64,000 nt of DNA. Source: Acanthornis magna. Taxonomy: Eukaryota > Chordata > Aves > Passeriformes > Acanthizidae. Positions 12,304-23,000 of the stretch are shown in pieces. The notes beneath the pieces are model-generated. The model was not told the origin of the DNA, did not search any database, and saw only the letters and a program-made list of their open reading frames with translations. The first letter of the stretch is position 1. Every line of letters begins with the position of its first letter. The stretch lies in the NCBI GenBank assembly GCA_036785705.1, contig JAWUZG010000159.1:5208001-5272000 (forward strand). The letters are read 5' to 3'. The position numbers were made by a program, and so were the translations under genes.

Positions 12304-15300
12304 TTTAATTAGCTACTATAAACCGAAGAAATAGTGTTTTCTCCTTGCTGTAATGTATTTGGTAGCAATGCAGCTATGGAATAATAATTTTATGTCCAAA
12401 TGCCAAAGGTATTACTGACCAAGCTGGCTTTTGCATCAAGAACTTACTCATTCTACCTTCCTTCTACTTTAAAAGATGGGTGAGCAGCAAGTTAATCTGC
12501 AACTAATCTAGCTGGAAAGGAAACAAAACAAAAGCCAAGAGTCTCTGTTCAGTGACTGCTGTGCTTACTTTGGCTGAATCATCTCAATTGGGCACGTTCT
12601 ATCATTTCAGCATCTGGGGACTTAGCGGAGAAATACACAGCAAGAGAACAATGTTTCAGTTCTCTTGCCAGAGTTGCTTCACTTTGTTCTTTGGCCAAGA
12701 TTAGAAAATGTTTATGATATTTAGGTGGAGCAGTTCCTCAGAAAAGATAATTTTTATGACCAAAAGTGCCACCCACTGAGTGGGATAATGAAGGAAATCA
12801 TGTCCCACTTTCGGTCTGGGGGAGGGGACTATGCAGAAGCTTTTATTAGTCTAACCTAGAGAGAACAGATTTGACTGTTACCACAAGGTAAATGTGCAGA
12901 AAGACACACAGTTCTGAATAAGGATGTACGAAACTTCACTCTGAATATGTAACGGGTGACCTAAATCACAGCTAACCCTTCTCTCCCTCCCGGTTCTGAG
13001 GTGAAATGGAAACTCTGTTCCGATGTGCACCAGGCTCTGCACGCTCGTGGAGCAGCTGATAACTGCAGGATTTGTTAATGTGCCAACACCCTCACGGGGC
13101 TGAGACTTGACTGAAACTGCAACTTGACTGAAATTGGAGGTTTGGGACAAAACTGAAGAACAAGTAGCACTACTGGCAGAAATTATGCCATTTCATTTCT
13201 TTACCACACTCAGCACTAGCTCTTAATTTTTATTTTAATTTAATCTCAGTAAAAGCTTTTACTACTTCCTAACCTTATCTCCCCACCCTTGGAATCCTTT
13301 GAAAGAAAGCTAGTTCAGCAAGTAAGAATTTCCAATCTCCTTTATTTCCCTAATCTTCTCTAAGTGGACTAACCTTCTTTTTTGTTAGCATATTCTGCTT
13401 TCCCTTTGTGCCTACGTTCCTCTCCCAATGTCACTGCTTTAGCTGCCGGTAGAGTTACCCTATTCATTGGTGATTGGTGATTTAATTTATAAATATGGTG
13501 TGTCCACCGTATTTATAAATTAAACCATCAGTCACATTCTACTCTCCAGTTGTTTGACAGCTTTAAGACTCTGAACATTTACATATAAATCAGAGAAAAC
13601 CAAAATAATTACGACTTGGCTTATTAGAACTAGCTTCTTATTAATTTTGGCTACTGAAGAGGACAGTGGCATTGTCTCTGCCAAAAAGAAGACTCTTAAA
13701 TAAAGGTAGAAAAATTACAACCATATCCAAAGGGCAATTCCTTGTCTTAAACAAATGCTTTTAAAGCATAGCTTGGCTTGCAAATGCAGTTTACTTTGAC
13801 CTTTAGTTAAAGACCCCCCCTCTATAAGACGACTAGTTTTTAGAGCTTGTGTGGTTTCTTAAAGCAGATGTTGCTGTATTGCCATTTTCAAATCTAATTT
13901 TCGAACCTGAATGTATTTTTCCACAGGTGTCACAGGTCGAATCTGCAGGTGATCTGGAAGCTGGATCTTGGGCTTTGCATCTTCTTTCTTTTCTTCTCCA
14001 ACCAACTAAAACCAAAACATAATTAAAACCTGGACTCTTTATCTTTTGAAATGTACTGTAATATGTGATATCCACACCATTCCCCTCATTGTTGCATCTG
14101 AACTTCCTGTTCTTTCCATCTCAAGGAGGACTGCTTATTTCAGTGTTTCAGAAATTACTGGATTTTTTTGTTTCAGAAAACATGCAAAGTACACTTGTAA
14201 CTATGCAGGGGCTGCATTAATCCTGTTCTTTAGCAATGAAATACTGTGATTCCAAATGTAACATCATGTGCTACTGTATTCTAATATCTAAACATCACTG
14301 AGAAGAGACATCACTCCAAATATTTTCATTTGTTGTAGATTCCCCCACTGACAATTTAATTAGCTGGAACCTTTTCCCCTAGATTTTAAAAATACCATAT
14401 GGAGAGACAAAGGGGAAATATTTTCCTGTCACTGTGCATCTAGTACTTGTTAGCACTATTAGGAGTCAAGCTTCTCAAGAGAAATACATCAGAATATGCA
14501 CAGCATATAAATTACCACTTGATGTATTTTATTCAGAAGAAAACGGAATATTCGAACCATCTCAAAAGCAGTGCAGTTGCTACCTTGGATCCCAGCATAG
14601 TAAAGCATACTCACTACATTTCTAGCCTTCTGTGCTCTCATAATTCTGTGTCTAGATAAATCTGTTGCTTATATGCCATTCAATTTTACCTCCTCAAGAG
14701 GTGTTTTCAAAAATCCCCATTTGTCAGCCCATTTTTTTGCAGCGTCTCTTTCCGTTTCAACATGTTTTTTCCTGAAACCAAGAGAGAAATACTTAAGACT
14801 GCTTTGAAAACTTCCATTAAAAGAACTCCAACGCGGCAACCCAACTACTGATGTCACAAAGCACAGCACTTTAGCTGGAATCTTTAAACTTCCACCTTAA
14901 AACAGCAGGTTTATGTACAAATTATCATTGCCTGACTTAGGGAAAGTATCTTCCAGAGGTTTGAAACAGTGCGTGTGAATGCAGTGCCTTTAAATGATGT
15001 TTGTTAAGAAGCGGAGGAGGCTGAAACTTAAGTAGGAAGGTCCTTTCAGAGATACTTTCATCTGCTGTTGACTGAGGAGATGCCCCGTCCCCACAGCCGG
15101 ACGGGATGGAGGGGAGCCCTGGAGCCACCTCTAAAAGCCCTGATTTTTTTGCCCAGGCATACTTTCCCCAGAGCACACGCTCTCTAAACACACAGGAAAA
15201 CCCCTTCAGCGCGGAGCTGCGGGGCGGGAGGGGAAGGTGGAGGGGAGCAGCAGCAGAGCAGCGGCGGCTGCCGGGGCCGAGCGTTACCAGTAGTTGTCCC

Positions 15301-15352
15301 GCGCGATGAAGTTGCAGGCCTCGGTCTGGCCGGAGCGGGGCCGCCTCGGCAT
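11850..15352 (-). CDS. CIMIP1: Ciliary microtubule inner protein 1 (C20orf85/LLC1 homologue), 4 coding exons, complete
   Basis: Spliced minus-strand gene with coding exons 15352-15288, 14771-14690, 14005-13907 and 11981-11850, giving 125 residues. Every intron is GT-AG, and the phases join to one open frame ending in TGA. The product aligns along its length with human C20orf85 (about 137 residues). Shared blocks include WGFLKTPLEEL (human WGFLTTPFEEL), IRPVTPVEKYIQ, LPSPPVPKTT and GFIGWRSAVPGL. The family consists of small proteins inside axonemal doublet microtubules of motile cilia, so a structural role in the axoneme is inferred from homology. The N-terminus is basic and differs from human. 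The C-terminus ends in SSKGAVIKMT, about eight residues shorter than human, which continues past SCKGA. There is no signal peptide or membrane segment. Introns are 516, 684 and 1,925 bp. The promoter faces a CpG-rich minisatellite. Confidence 0.93.
12120..12142 (+). repeat. Poly-T tract (T23)
   Basis: Uninterrupted run of 23 T on the plus strand, which is poly-A in the CIMIP1 sense direction. No recognisable retrotransposon body is attached. Confidence 0.95.
12265..12303 (+). repeat. (ATC)13 microsatellite
   Basis: Thirteen uninterrupted ATC units lie inside CIMIP1 intron 3. In the sense orientation of the gene this is (GAT)n. It is probably length-polymorphic. Confidence 0.97.
13475..13530. 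repeat. Long inverted repeat (hairpin) in CIMIP1 intron 3
   Basis: Two 26-nt arms around a 4-nt loop (13501-13504) pair with one mismatch and two G-T wobbles. The core is TTTAATTTATAAATA paired with its complement. It could be a small palindromic transposon remnant, a recent inverted duplication, or a structured RNA in the intron transcript. Confidence 0.8.
13907..14005 (-). CDS. CIMIP1: CIMIP1 coding exon 3
   Basis: The acceptor is tgttttggttttag. The 99-nt phase 0/0 exon encodes 33 residues with KPKIQLPDHLQIRPVTPVEK, closely matching the human KPKIELPERFRIRPVTPVEK block. The donor CAG|gttcga is a poor match to consensus from the third intron base on. No better GT lies nearby, and reading through adds only a few codons before a stop. 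Confidence 0.93.
14690..14771 (-). CDS. CIMIP1: CIMIP1 coding exon 2
   Basis: The acceptor is ctcttggtttcag and the donor is GTAAAA. The 82-nt exon completes the Trp codon and encodes 27 residues, including KKWADKWGFLKTPLEE, the most recognisable block of the LLC1 family. It is rich in Lys and Glu, as expected for a small microtubule-associated protein. Confidence 0.92.
15288..15352 (-). CDS. CIMIP1: CIMIP1 coding exon 1
   Basis: The exon runs from the ATG at 15352 to a GTAACG donor. It encodes MPRRPRSGQTEACNFIARDNY plus two bases of a Trp codon that is completed by exon 2. It lies in a CpG island. The start was chosen because the NFIARDNYW block aligns with human NLVGQDEIW and this ATG gives a family-like N-terminal length. 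The same frame stays open far upstream through the minisatellite, but that extension is repeat-encoded and implausible as protein. Confidence 0.88.
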
Positions 15353-15411
15353 CGCGGACAGCGCGGAGCGCCGCGGCCGCCCGGGCGCTGCGGGGCAACT
15401 GCGGCCGGGGG

Positions 15412-16957
15412 GGCGGGGCCTGTGGGCGGGGCCAGCATGGGGGGCGGGGCCAGCATGGTGAGGGGCGGGGACAGCATGGTGAGGGGCGGGGACAGCATGG
15501 GGAGGGGCGGGGACAGCATGGTGATTGGGGAGGGACTCGTGTGGGCGGGGACAGCATGGTGAGGGGCGGGGACAGCATGGGGAGGGGCGGGGACAGCATG
15601 GTGAGGGGCGGGGACAGCATGGGGAGGGGCGGGGACAGCATGGTGAGGGGCGGGGACAGCATGGTGAGGGGCGAGGACAGCATGGGGAGGGGCGGGGACA
15701 GCATGGGGAGGGGCGGGGACAGCATGGGGAGGGGCGGGGACAGCATGGGGAGGGGCGGGGACAGCATGGGGAGGGGCGGGGACAGCATGGTGAGGGGCGG
15801 GGACAGCATGGGGAGGGGCGGGGACAGCATGGGGAGGGGCGGGGACAGCATGGTGAGGGGCGGGGACAGCATGGTGAGGGGCGAGGACAGCATGGGGAGG
15901 GGCGGGGACAGCATGGGGAGGGGCGGGGACAGCATGGTGATTGGGGAGGGACTCGTGTGGGCGGGGACAGGATGGTGAGGGGCGGGACCTGTGGGCGGGG
16001 ACAGCATGGTGAGGGGCGGGGACAGGATGGTGAGGGGCGGGGACAGGATGGTGATTGGGGAGGGACTCGTGTGGGCGGGGACAGCATGGTGAGGGGCGGG
16101 GACAGGATGGTGATTGGGGAGGGGACAGGATGGTGATTGGGGCGGGGACAGGATGGTGATTGGGGCGGGACCTGTGTGGGCGGGGACAGCATGGTGATTG
16201 GGGAGGGACCCTGTGGGCGGGGACAAGATGGTGATTGGGGAGGGACCTGTGTGGGCGGGGACAAGATGGTGAGGGGCAGCACCCCTGTGGGCGGGGACAG
16301 GATGGTGATTGGGGAGGGACCCGTGTGGGCGGGGACAGGATGGTGATTGGGGCGGGGACAGGATGGTGATTGGGGCGGGGACAAGATGGTGATTGGGGAG
16401 GGACCTGTGTGGGCGGGGACAGCTTGGTGAGGGGCGGGAATTTGTGTGGGCAGGCACAAGATGGTGGGAGGGGGCGGGCACTCGTGTGGGCGGGGACAGT
16501 ATGGGGAGGGGCAGGACTCGTGTGGGCGGGGACAAGATGGCATGGGCGGGCACAATATGGTGAGGGGTGGGACTTGTGTGGGCGGGGACAAGATGGCAGA
16601 GGGGGCGGGACTTGTGTGGGCAGGGACAAGATGGCGGAGGGGGCGGGACCTGTGTGGGTGGGGACAAGATGGCGGGAGGGGCGGGACTTATGTGGGCGTG
16701 GACAAGATGGCGGAGGGGGTGGGAACTCATGTGGGCGTGGACAAGATGGTGATTGGGGAGGGACTTGTGTGGGCGGGGACAAGATGGCGGAGGGGGCGGG
16801 AATTTCTGTGGGCGTGGACAAGATGGCGGGAGGGGTGGGAACCCGTGTGGGCAGGGACAGCATGGTGGGCCGGACAGGAATGTGTGTGGGCGGGGACAAG
16901 ATGGCAGAGGGGCGGGACTGGTGTGGGCAGGGACAAGATGGTGAGGGGGCAGGCACT
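15412..16957. repeat. GC-rich promoter minisatellite, 21-bp and 38/39-bp units
   Basis: Tandem array directly upstream of CIMIP1. The gene-proximal part (to about 15,945) is mostly 21-bp units of the form GGGGACAGCATGG(T/G)GAGGGGC. The distal part is built of about 38/39-bp units of the form GGGGACAAGATGGTGATTGGGG followed by AGGGACCTGTGTGGGC, with increasing decay. The 21-mer is the longer unit without its second half. Units contain GC boxes (GGGGCGGGG), inverted CCAAT boxes (GATTGGGG), YY1-like AAGATGGCGG and runs of four G. Long open frames on both strands follow from the period and are not genes. It may act as a repeated promoter or enhancer element (inference). Confidence 0.95.
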
Positions 16958-16962
16958 CGTGC

Positions 16963-16969
16963 TATAAAA
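16963..16969 (+). promoter_or_regulatory. TATA-like box at the distal edge of the minisatellite
   Basis: TATAAAA, preceded by CTCGTGC and followed by TGGTGAGA. It sits where the last decayed repeat unit should be, since CTCGTG and ATGGTGAG are both repeat-unit sequence. It is oriented for plus-strand transcription starting near 16,995. Confidence 0.35.
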
Positions 16970-16994
16970 TGGTGAGAAGTTCCCCACGTGCTGC

Positions 16995-17134
16995 CTGGGC
17001 TGGAGGATTTTGTTCCTTTCTCCGTTTGAAGATTCCTCAGTCGTTTGGTGATTTTTTTAATTGTGTGTCTTCAAATGTATGGAAACACGTTTGGGTTAAG
17101 GTGGTGGAAGGCTGCTTTTTCACCTGCTGCCCAG
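16995..17134 (+). ncRNA. Possible first, non-coding exon of a divergent transcript
   Basis: It begins about 30 nt after the TATA-like box and ends at a donor-like CCAG|gtaatt. No convincing start codon or open frame is seen. The start is inferred only from the TATA position. This is a hypothesis that depends on the next candidate exon near 19.0 kb. Confidence 0.2.
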
Positions 17135-19023
17135 GTAATTTCGATGGGAAACAATGCCAGTCCTGTGATACAATGTCTGGGCTCTTTTTTTCGGATAAAT
17201 TTTCTTTACAAACTACATGCCTATGACAGAATTTTTGAGAAAGACCTCAACATACTTTAGGGCTTCTGTGTGACAACCCAGAATATATTTACAGCTTGCA
17301 AAGAGTTCATTGTGTTCCAATAAATTAATTTTTTTGGCTCTACTTTTTTTTTGGTATTTTTATTTTCTTGCAGTTGGTGGATAAAATACTTCAACAATGA
17401 GTGGAGCCGGCTGGCTCTTTGCCCTTGTGGGTTTAAATGGTTCCCTGACCTCTTTCATTTTTGTCTGGTAAATGACTTACGTAAACACCCTGGAAATGGT
17501 TAATGGGGCTCTCACACCACTGGGCACTTATTATCCTTACTAGAAAATAAATGCATAGAGGTTTTGACTTCAGGGAGTGGTTTATAGGCAGTGTGTTTGA
17601 ATATTTAATTTCTAGGCTTTTTAAAAAAAGTCTGAAGGACCTAAAGCCCTTAAATATTCGAGTAAGAGAAGACTATATATGTTTGTTAGTCATTTTAGAA
17701 GTACTAAGAACCTCTGTTTGAGTAAGAGGAGAATGAAAACTCCTTCTGTAGTTCTAAAATAGCAATTAATAGTGCTCTTCTGGGTCTCTGAAAATCATTA
17801 CAGTATCAACAAATGGAGTATTTCACTTACATGCCATTTCTTGATTCTTTAATTGATAATTAGGCTAGCAATTAAATCAGCTGGGTCTCCTATCACACCC
17901 ATAAATGCTTACTCATTGTCCTACTTAATTAACTCCTGCTGCTTAGTCACATTTATCTCAGGAGCATTCTTATTGCTTTGATGCTTTCTGCGAAAAAGAT
18001 AATTTGTTAATGAAACAATCAAATCCGTAGTTTACTGTCTCAGGGCTTAAACTGCATAGCATTTGTCAAGAGAGATGAAACTTCTCATGCTAACACTGTG
18101 AAAATAGAACTTTATAATGTTCAAGTCTTTTGCACTGATTTCTCAGATGAGGGAAGGTAGTAAATGAGTAGTTACGAGGTCTTATTAGGCTCTTATGAGC
18201 ACAGGGCAATATTAGAATTGCACTGTGAGAAAGAAGTGAAATGGGATTTTAATGAGCCAATAATGATACTGAATGACAGGAATACAGGGCTATTGAGATT
18301 CCAGAGTCTTTTGCTGAAGGGCTGGATCTTGTAGCTACATAAGACCGCGTTTGTCATCGTGTGACAAATGTTGATGTAGATCCTACATCACTCAATGTAT
18401 CATCTTTGAACAGAATCAAGTCTCAATAGTTGGTGCTCTTAAGATGGGTAAATTCTGTCTGGATGTGGCCATAAATGCTGAAATCCCAATTTTTCTTCTC
18501 ATTTCCTAATTAGGAATTATCCAATTACTCAGCTGCTCAGTAGTTCTGCTGTTGAACAAGAACTCACAACTGTTCTTCAAGAACTTACAACTCTCAAGTC
18601 AATAGCTTGAGAGCTGCAGCTTTGTATCTGGAGTTTGAGATACCTTTCACCTGTGTCAGGCATTGCCCTACCCCTGGGGAAGCAGTTTGGGTTTTTTACA
18701 GCCCTTGTACTCCCTTTTCTCAGCCAAAAGAAGTGCTTGTGGTGCTGTGTTCTGATGCAGGCCGGGATTAAAACTAAGCACGGGGAAAACAAGATGCTTT
18801 AAGTGAAATCCAGTTTATTGTGTAGCTGTACAAACATTTCCACGAGCACAGGATGGGGCAATGGAGGAGGGCAGTGCTGGGTGCTGGCTCAGGTGTTTCC
18901 AAACTTTTAGGATGTGTTGACACACATCTAGAGAGGTACTGCTCTGTGAAATTAGTCAGGGAACCAAATTGGCTTAAATGGGCTCTGCAGAAAGTTAGCT
19001 GACTGTTTTAATCTCTTTCACAG
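17135..19023. other. Non-coding sequence upstream of the 19.0-kb exon candidate
   Basis: AT-rich sequence with no recognisable gene or repeat. It would be the first intron of the hypothetical divergent transcript. Confidence 0.5.
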
Positions 19024-19116
19024 AGCAGCTCCAGGAGCAGTTGAGCTTCTGCGATGGAGGCAGCAGACAGAACAGAAACAGGAAAAGATGCTGTGAGCCG
19101 AAATGAGCAACTCAGG
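19024..19116 (+). CDS. Candidate coding exon, unknown gene
   Basis: The acceptor is ttaatctctttcacag and the donor is AGG|gtaggt, both good. An ATG at 19054 opens a frame of 21 codons to the donor, MEAADRTETGKDAVSRNEQL then R, leaving in phase 0. The reading is polar and protein-like, but I do not recognise it. I could not chain it to a definite next coding exon: a nearby 47-nt exon-like segment at 19,327-19,373 would need a different phase. It could equally be an exon of a long non-coding RNA, or chance. Confidence 0.3.
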
Positions 19117-19541
19117 GTAGGTGGATATCTTAAACATCTATTGCTGCAAAATGTATAATGCAATTTGGGCTTTGTTGTTGTTCACGGTCTTCAAAATCGG
19201 CGTTAATTTTTGGTTTTCTGGAAATCTCGTGTGTCTACCCTGATACAAGAATGTTAAGGCTTTGTATATTGCGTGTTTATGGAGAAGAGTATCCAGATGA
19301 GTACACAAAAGCTTTCTGTGTCACAGTATGAAATTACTTGAAGGAAACAAACCTGTTCTCTTTGGAGTTCTGTGTAAGGATTTGAGTGTTGTTTATGAAC
19401 ATCTCCACTCCCAATGAATGTGCTGAGATTTGAGTCTACGTGATACTTGGATTCAAGTGCTAAAGAATTGTTGCTAGATCAGCCTTTGGATTGTGTAGCT
19501 GTTTTCTGAACGCTCGTGAAGCAAACTAGCGAAGGTCTGGT

Positions 19542-19718
19542 ATGACAGAAACTGCTTTTCTTGTGGAGATGATGGTTGCACAGAGTAATTCTTTCTTCAT
19601 GGGAGCAGCTCTGGCACGGGGGGCTGTGCGGCTTCCACAGCACAGGGTCCTGCTGGGAGAGATGTTTGTAAATGCTGTTCTCTGTGTGGAAATTCAGACA
19701 GGGCAATGTCACACATGA
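19542..19718 (+). CDS. Small ORF of 58 codons, unknown
   Basis: It begins MTETAFLVEMMVAQSNSFFM and ends IQTGQCHT. It has a hydrophobic N-terminal half followed by an Arg/Leu-rich segment, and lies in a locally GC-richer patch (about 19.6-19.96 kb). An in-frame TAG lies shortly upstream, so it cannot extend. A good donor-like sequence (CCA|gtaagtcc) follows near 19,797. No family is recognised. It may be coding by chance or a remnant of an old retrocopy. Confidence 0.2.
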   Translation: MTETAFLVEMMVAQSNSFFMGAALARGAVRLPQHRVLLGEMFVNAVLCVEIQTGQCHT

Positions 19719-20040
19719 GCTGTGAGCAGCACATGCTCTCAATTTGGGCAATTACCCCAGAGCTCTGTCGCTGAACCAGTCTGTGGCCCAAACCAGTAAG
19801 TCCCAAACATTCCTGTGGTGCTGCAGCTTTTGCTGGACGTCTGGCAGCTCTGTGGAGGCAACTGGCAGTGCTCTGACTGGGCTGTTTGGCTGGAAAAGTG
19901 GAACAAATGCCCTCCACTGATGGGAGACAACAGCAGTGAGGGAAGGGGAGTGATGATGTCCCTAAGGAAAATCACAATGAGGTGCACCAGTCATTGTTCT
20001 CTGTGTCAAGGTCTACACCTCACACTCAGCAGTGCTAACT

Positions 20041-23000
20041 CCACATCTAAAATTTGAAGAGCAGCTTCATTCTTTCAGCTACACTGATCTTGTGTCTTCC
20101 CCTCCACGTCAGCAATGTCAGAACCTCTGAAAATGAAGCTGTTTACTGAGGTGTTTATATATTGTTTGTGTGTCTGTGCTTAGGCTCTTTCATAGAAAAT
20201 GTTTACCAAAAATATTAGTTAGTACTGGCAGTTTTCTGTTTGCTGCGCCACAGTTTGCAATATGAGGTGTGGAAGGCTAAAACAGGAGAATTTGAGCATA
20301 ATTTCAATGCCATTTTGTGATGTTTTTACATAATATTTCAGAAGTAGGCAGCCTGAGACTGTCTTGTTATGATTACTGTGATTTAGGTAATGAAGTCCCA
20401 TTGACACAGACTCTGGCTTATTTAAAAAAAAAACCAAAAAAACAAAAAAAAAAGCCCCTGCTAAAGTCTATCACATCAAGAATATGTTAATTGGAGTTCA
20501 TGAATTTCCATTTATGAACATAACCCAGCAGCCTGGTTAGAATCGTTGTATGTTGTGGCAAAATTTAGAACTCCCATCTTATTGTGGCTGTAATTATCCA
20601 GTGGCTTTTGAAACAGTGAGGATATGTTTGTTTTCCCAATGATAATATATTCCTTTTTTATCCATAAAATGGCACTTACAGCTACAGCTTTATGCAGATT
20701 TTTGTGCTTGAAAATTTCAATAATTCCTGGAGTTTTATTTGGTTTTGAGCAGATTAATTCCTTTTTGTTCAAATTAAGATTTACATGAGAGACTGCTTTA
20801 CAATAAACCTGATGGATACACTTACATTTCTATTGTACTTGATGGAAGAAATATAAATGCCCTCCAAACAAAATTATTTGTTCCATGGATATGGAGATCT
20901 TTGTGAGTTTCAAACTGGAGAAGGTGTTTGGATTAAAATCCTTTGGTAGCAGGCATTGTCCCAGAGCACAGCTCCCCAGTTCTGGGTGCAGAGAGCTTGA
21001 AGAATGCCCTGTTGCAGTTTTGGAGAATATGGCCACCACTTGTAGCCTCTGTAAAAATTTCTTGAAAATGCCAATGTGCAACACTTATCAGAATTCTCCT
21101 GCTGATGTGTGCTGGAGTACCTAGGCACCATATGAATTAAAGATGAAGTGGAAAGACACAATTTTAAATTTTGTTGCATTGTATAAACTGAAATCAAACT
21201 CTTCATGGTCTTTGAAAGTATTTTTTGTTTCAGTACAGTGCATGTTTCAAATCAGAAAGAGTCTCCTTTTTTCCTTTTGCCTGTAAGGCAGGGGGTCTGG
21301 GACATTTTAATAGCTTTCATATCCTACTCTGCAAATATATTATTGCTACACAATAGTTTCTTTGCATGAGAATTGCTTAAATGATTCAAAAAGGATTGAA
21401 AAATATATTTCAAGTTTTAATTTTATGCACAGAACATTAATGAGCAGTGCCCTTAGAGACTTGCTGTCAGTTTAACATATTCACAATAATCTCAACACAG
21501 ATGTTATTCCATCTAAATCCTTTTAGAGGGAAGAAACCAGTAATTTTTCCTTAGAGAACGTCAGAAAATATGTTATTGTTGAAAATGACATTTTCATCCC
21601 AGAATGCTATATAAAAATCATTTTTAGGAAGAATAAGTAGCACATTGTTTCTGAGGTAAAATGCATGTGAAACTTTTTTGAGCCTCCTGTAAATTTTAAA
21701 TCAAGTGAATGTTTTGTTAGTCTCATGCAATTTTGCTTCCCTTGAGGGTGATTGCAGGCAGTGATGGGATATGGGCATCTAATTGTATTCTAATTTAAGA
21801 GAGTATTTGTTATAAGTTCAGATTTCTCTATTTGTAGCCATAACATGATGAAGTTATTGTCTCTTTTGGATACATTTCCCCATGCACTGTCTGAGTGTAT
21901 AAATTAAAACACTTGCTAGAAAGAAAGTCCATACTTGGAATAACAGTTTTGGATGGAAAATGCTTTAAGTATTCTTCTGTTTTGTGTTCTGTGATGTTTT
22001 CTTTTTTTCCTCTTTGGTGCACTCATGTTGTACTCTGCTGAGAAGAGCTCTGGCAGTGCAATTATGCTGGTACTATAAAACTGATAAGACTGTAAATATT
22101 ATGTTGCTCGATATTGGAGGAAATATTTTCTGTTCCACTTAATCTTAACCAAAGTTGATCTCCAGTGGAGAAGCTGGAGCCACTTCCCTGGATAGACCCC
22201 AGCCATATGGGAGTGGTGCGTAGGTAATGTGAAAGAGGACATTTGGGAAAGTGTTGGATGACTCAAAGCAATGGTTCTGCAATTTTCCCAGGTTCTAAGA
22301 CAGCTTCTAGGACTGCATAAGGAAAAGAATCATAGTTGGGAGTGGAGTACACAGTGCACCATCAGTTCTGTGCAGAGGTAGCTGCTTGGAATAAGTCCCA
22401 TCAGGTTTTTCGAAGTTTTTTGGGAGAGGAGGAGGGTGAAACACGAGGGTGCAGTTCACCCATGACCAAAAGCAGCAGAATTGGCAGTTCCAGTCCAAGA
22501 AATGTTTCAGCCTCGCCTTGGGAAAGAAGCAGCTCCTACAGCCACGCTGTGGGTACTTTGACAGAAGTAAAGGTTGCAGTTATGTAACACATGAAGTGGG
22601 ATCTCGGTTTCAAGTCTATTTTATGAGCCCTGGTGCACAAAATGACAGCAATGATGACTTGGGGAAACTTCAGGGTAGTGCAATGGAATACCCTTTATGA
22701 AAATGTATTTATTTTGCAAAAGCAGATATCTTGATCTCAAATAGGTTTTCATTTCTTTACTTTGACATTAAGAATGCTACAGAGAAAAATCTCTGTTTAG
22801 ATGATGATAGAAAATAGCTGTGAAACTGTAAGCAAACACAAAAAAGACAAAATTTCCAAACATTTGCTTTAAATAAGATGTATTTTACTTGAAGTAACAA
22901 GCCTGGAGAATGAAATTCCATTCTGTTGTAGAATACAAAGAGAAAGAAATGCATTCAGCAGCAATCTGTTGTTTTAATAGTAGCTGTGGGAGGTCTTGGG

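Larger units (their letters stand above)
11982..13906 (-). other. CIMIP1 intron 3
   Basis: This is the largest CIMIP1 intron. It contains the T23 tract, the ATC microsatellite and the 26-bp-stem hairpin listed separately. I see no further coding block. Open stretches near 12.9-13.1 kb have neither suitable splice borders nor family similarity. Confidence 0.85.
15190..16960. promoter_or_regulatory. CpG island / probable bidirectional promoter region
   Basis: GC- and CpG-rich block, in sharp contrast to the AT-rich surroundings. It covers CIMIP1 exon 1 and the whole minisatellite. A promoter for CIMIP1 must lie here given the position of the start codon. I looked for an RFX X-box, which is typical of cilia genes, and did not see a clear one. 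Confidence 0.7.

Noticed and set aside
14937..16956. Minus-strand open frames of 435-597 codons, rich in Pro, Ser, Cys and His
   Set aside because: They are translations of the GC-rich minisatellite. Periods of 21 and about 39 bp keep frames open and produce PRPSPCC-type heptad repeats. Only the last 22 codons of one of them are real (CIMIP1 exon 1).
15525..16975. Plus-strand Gly/Arg/Gln-rich open frames of up to 203 codons
   Set aside because: They encode GRGQHGE-type heptads from the same 21-bp repeat. There is no independent coding evidence.
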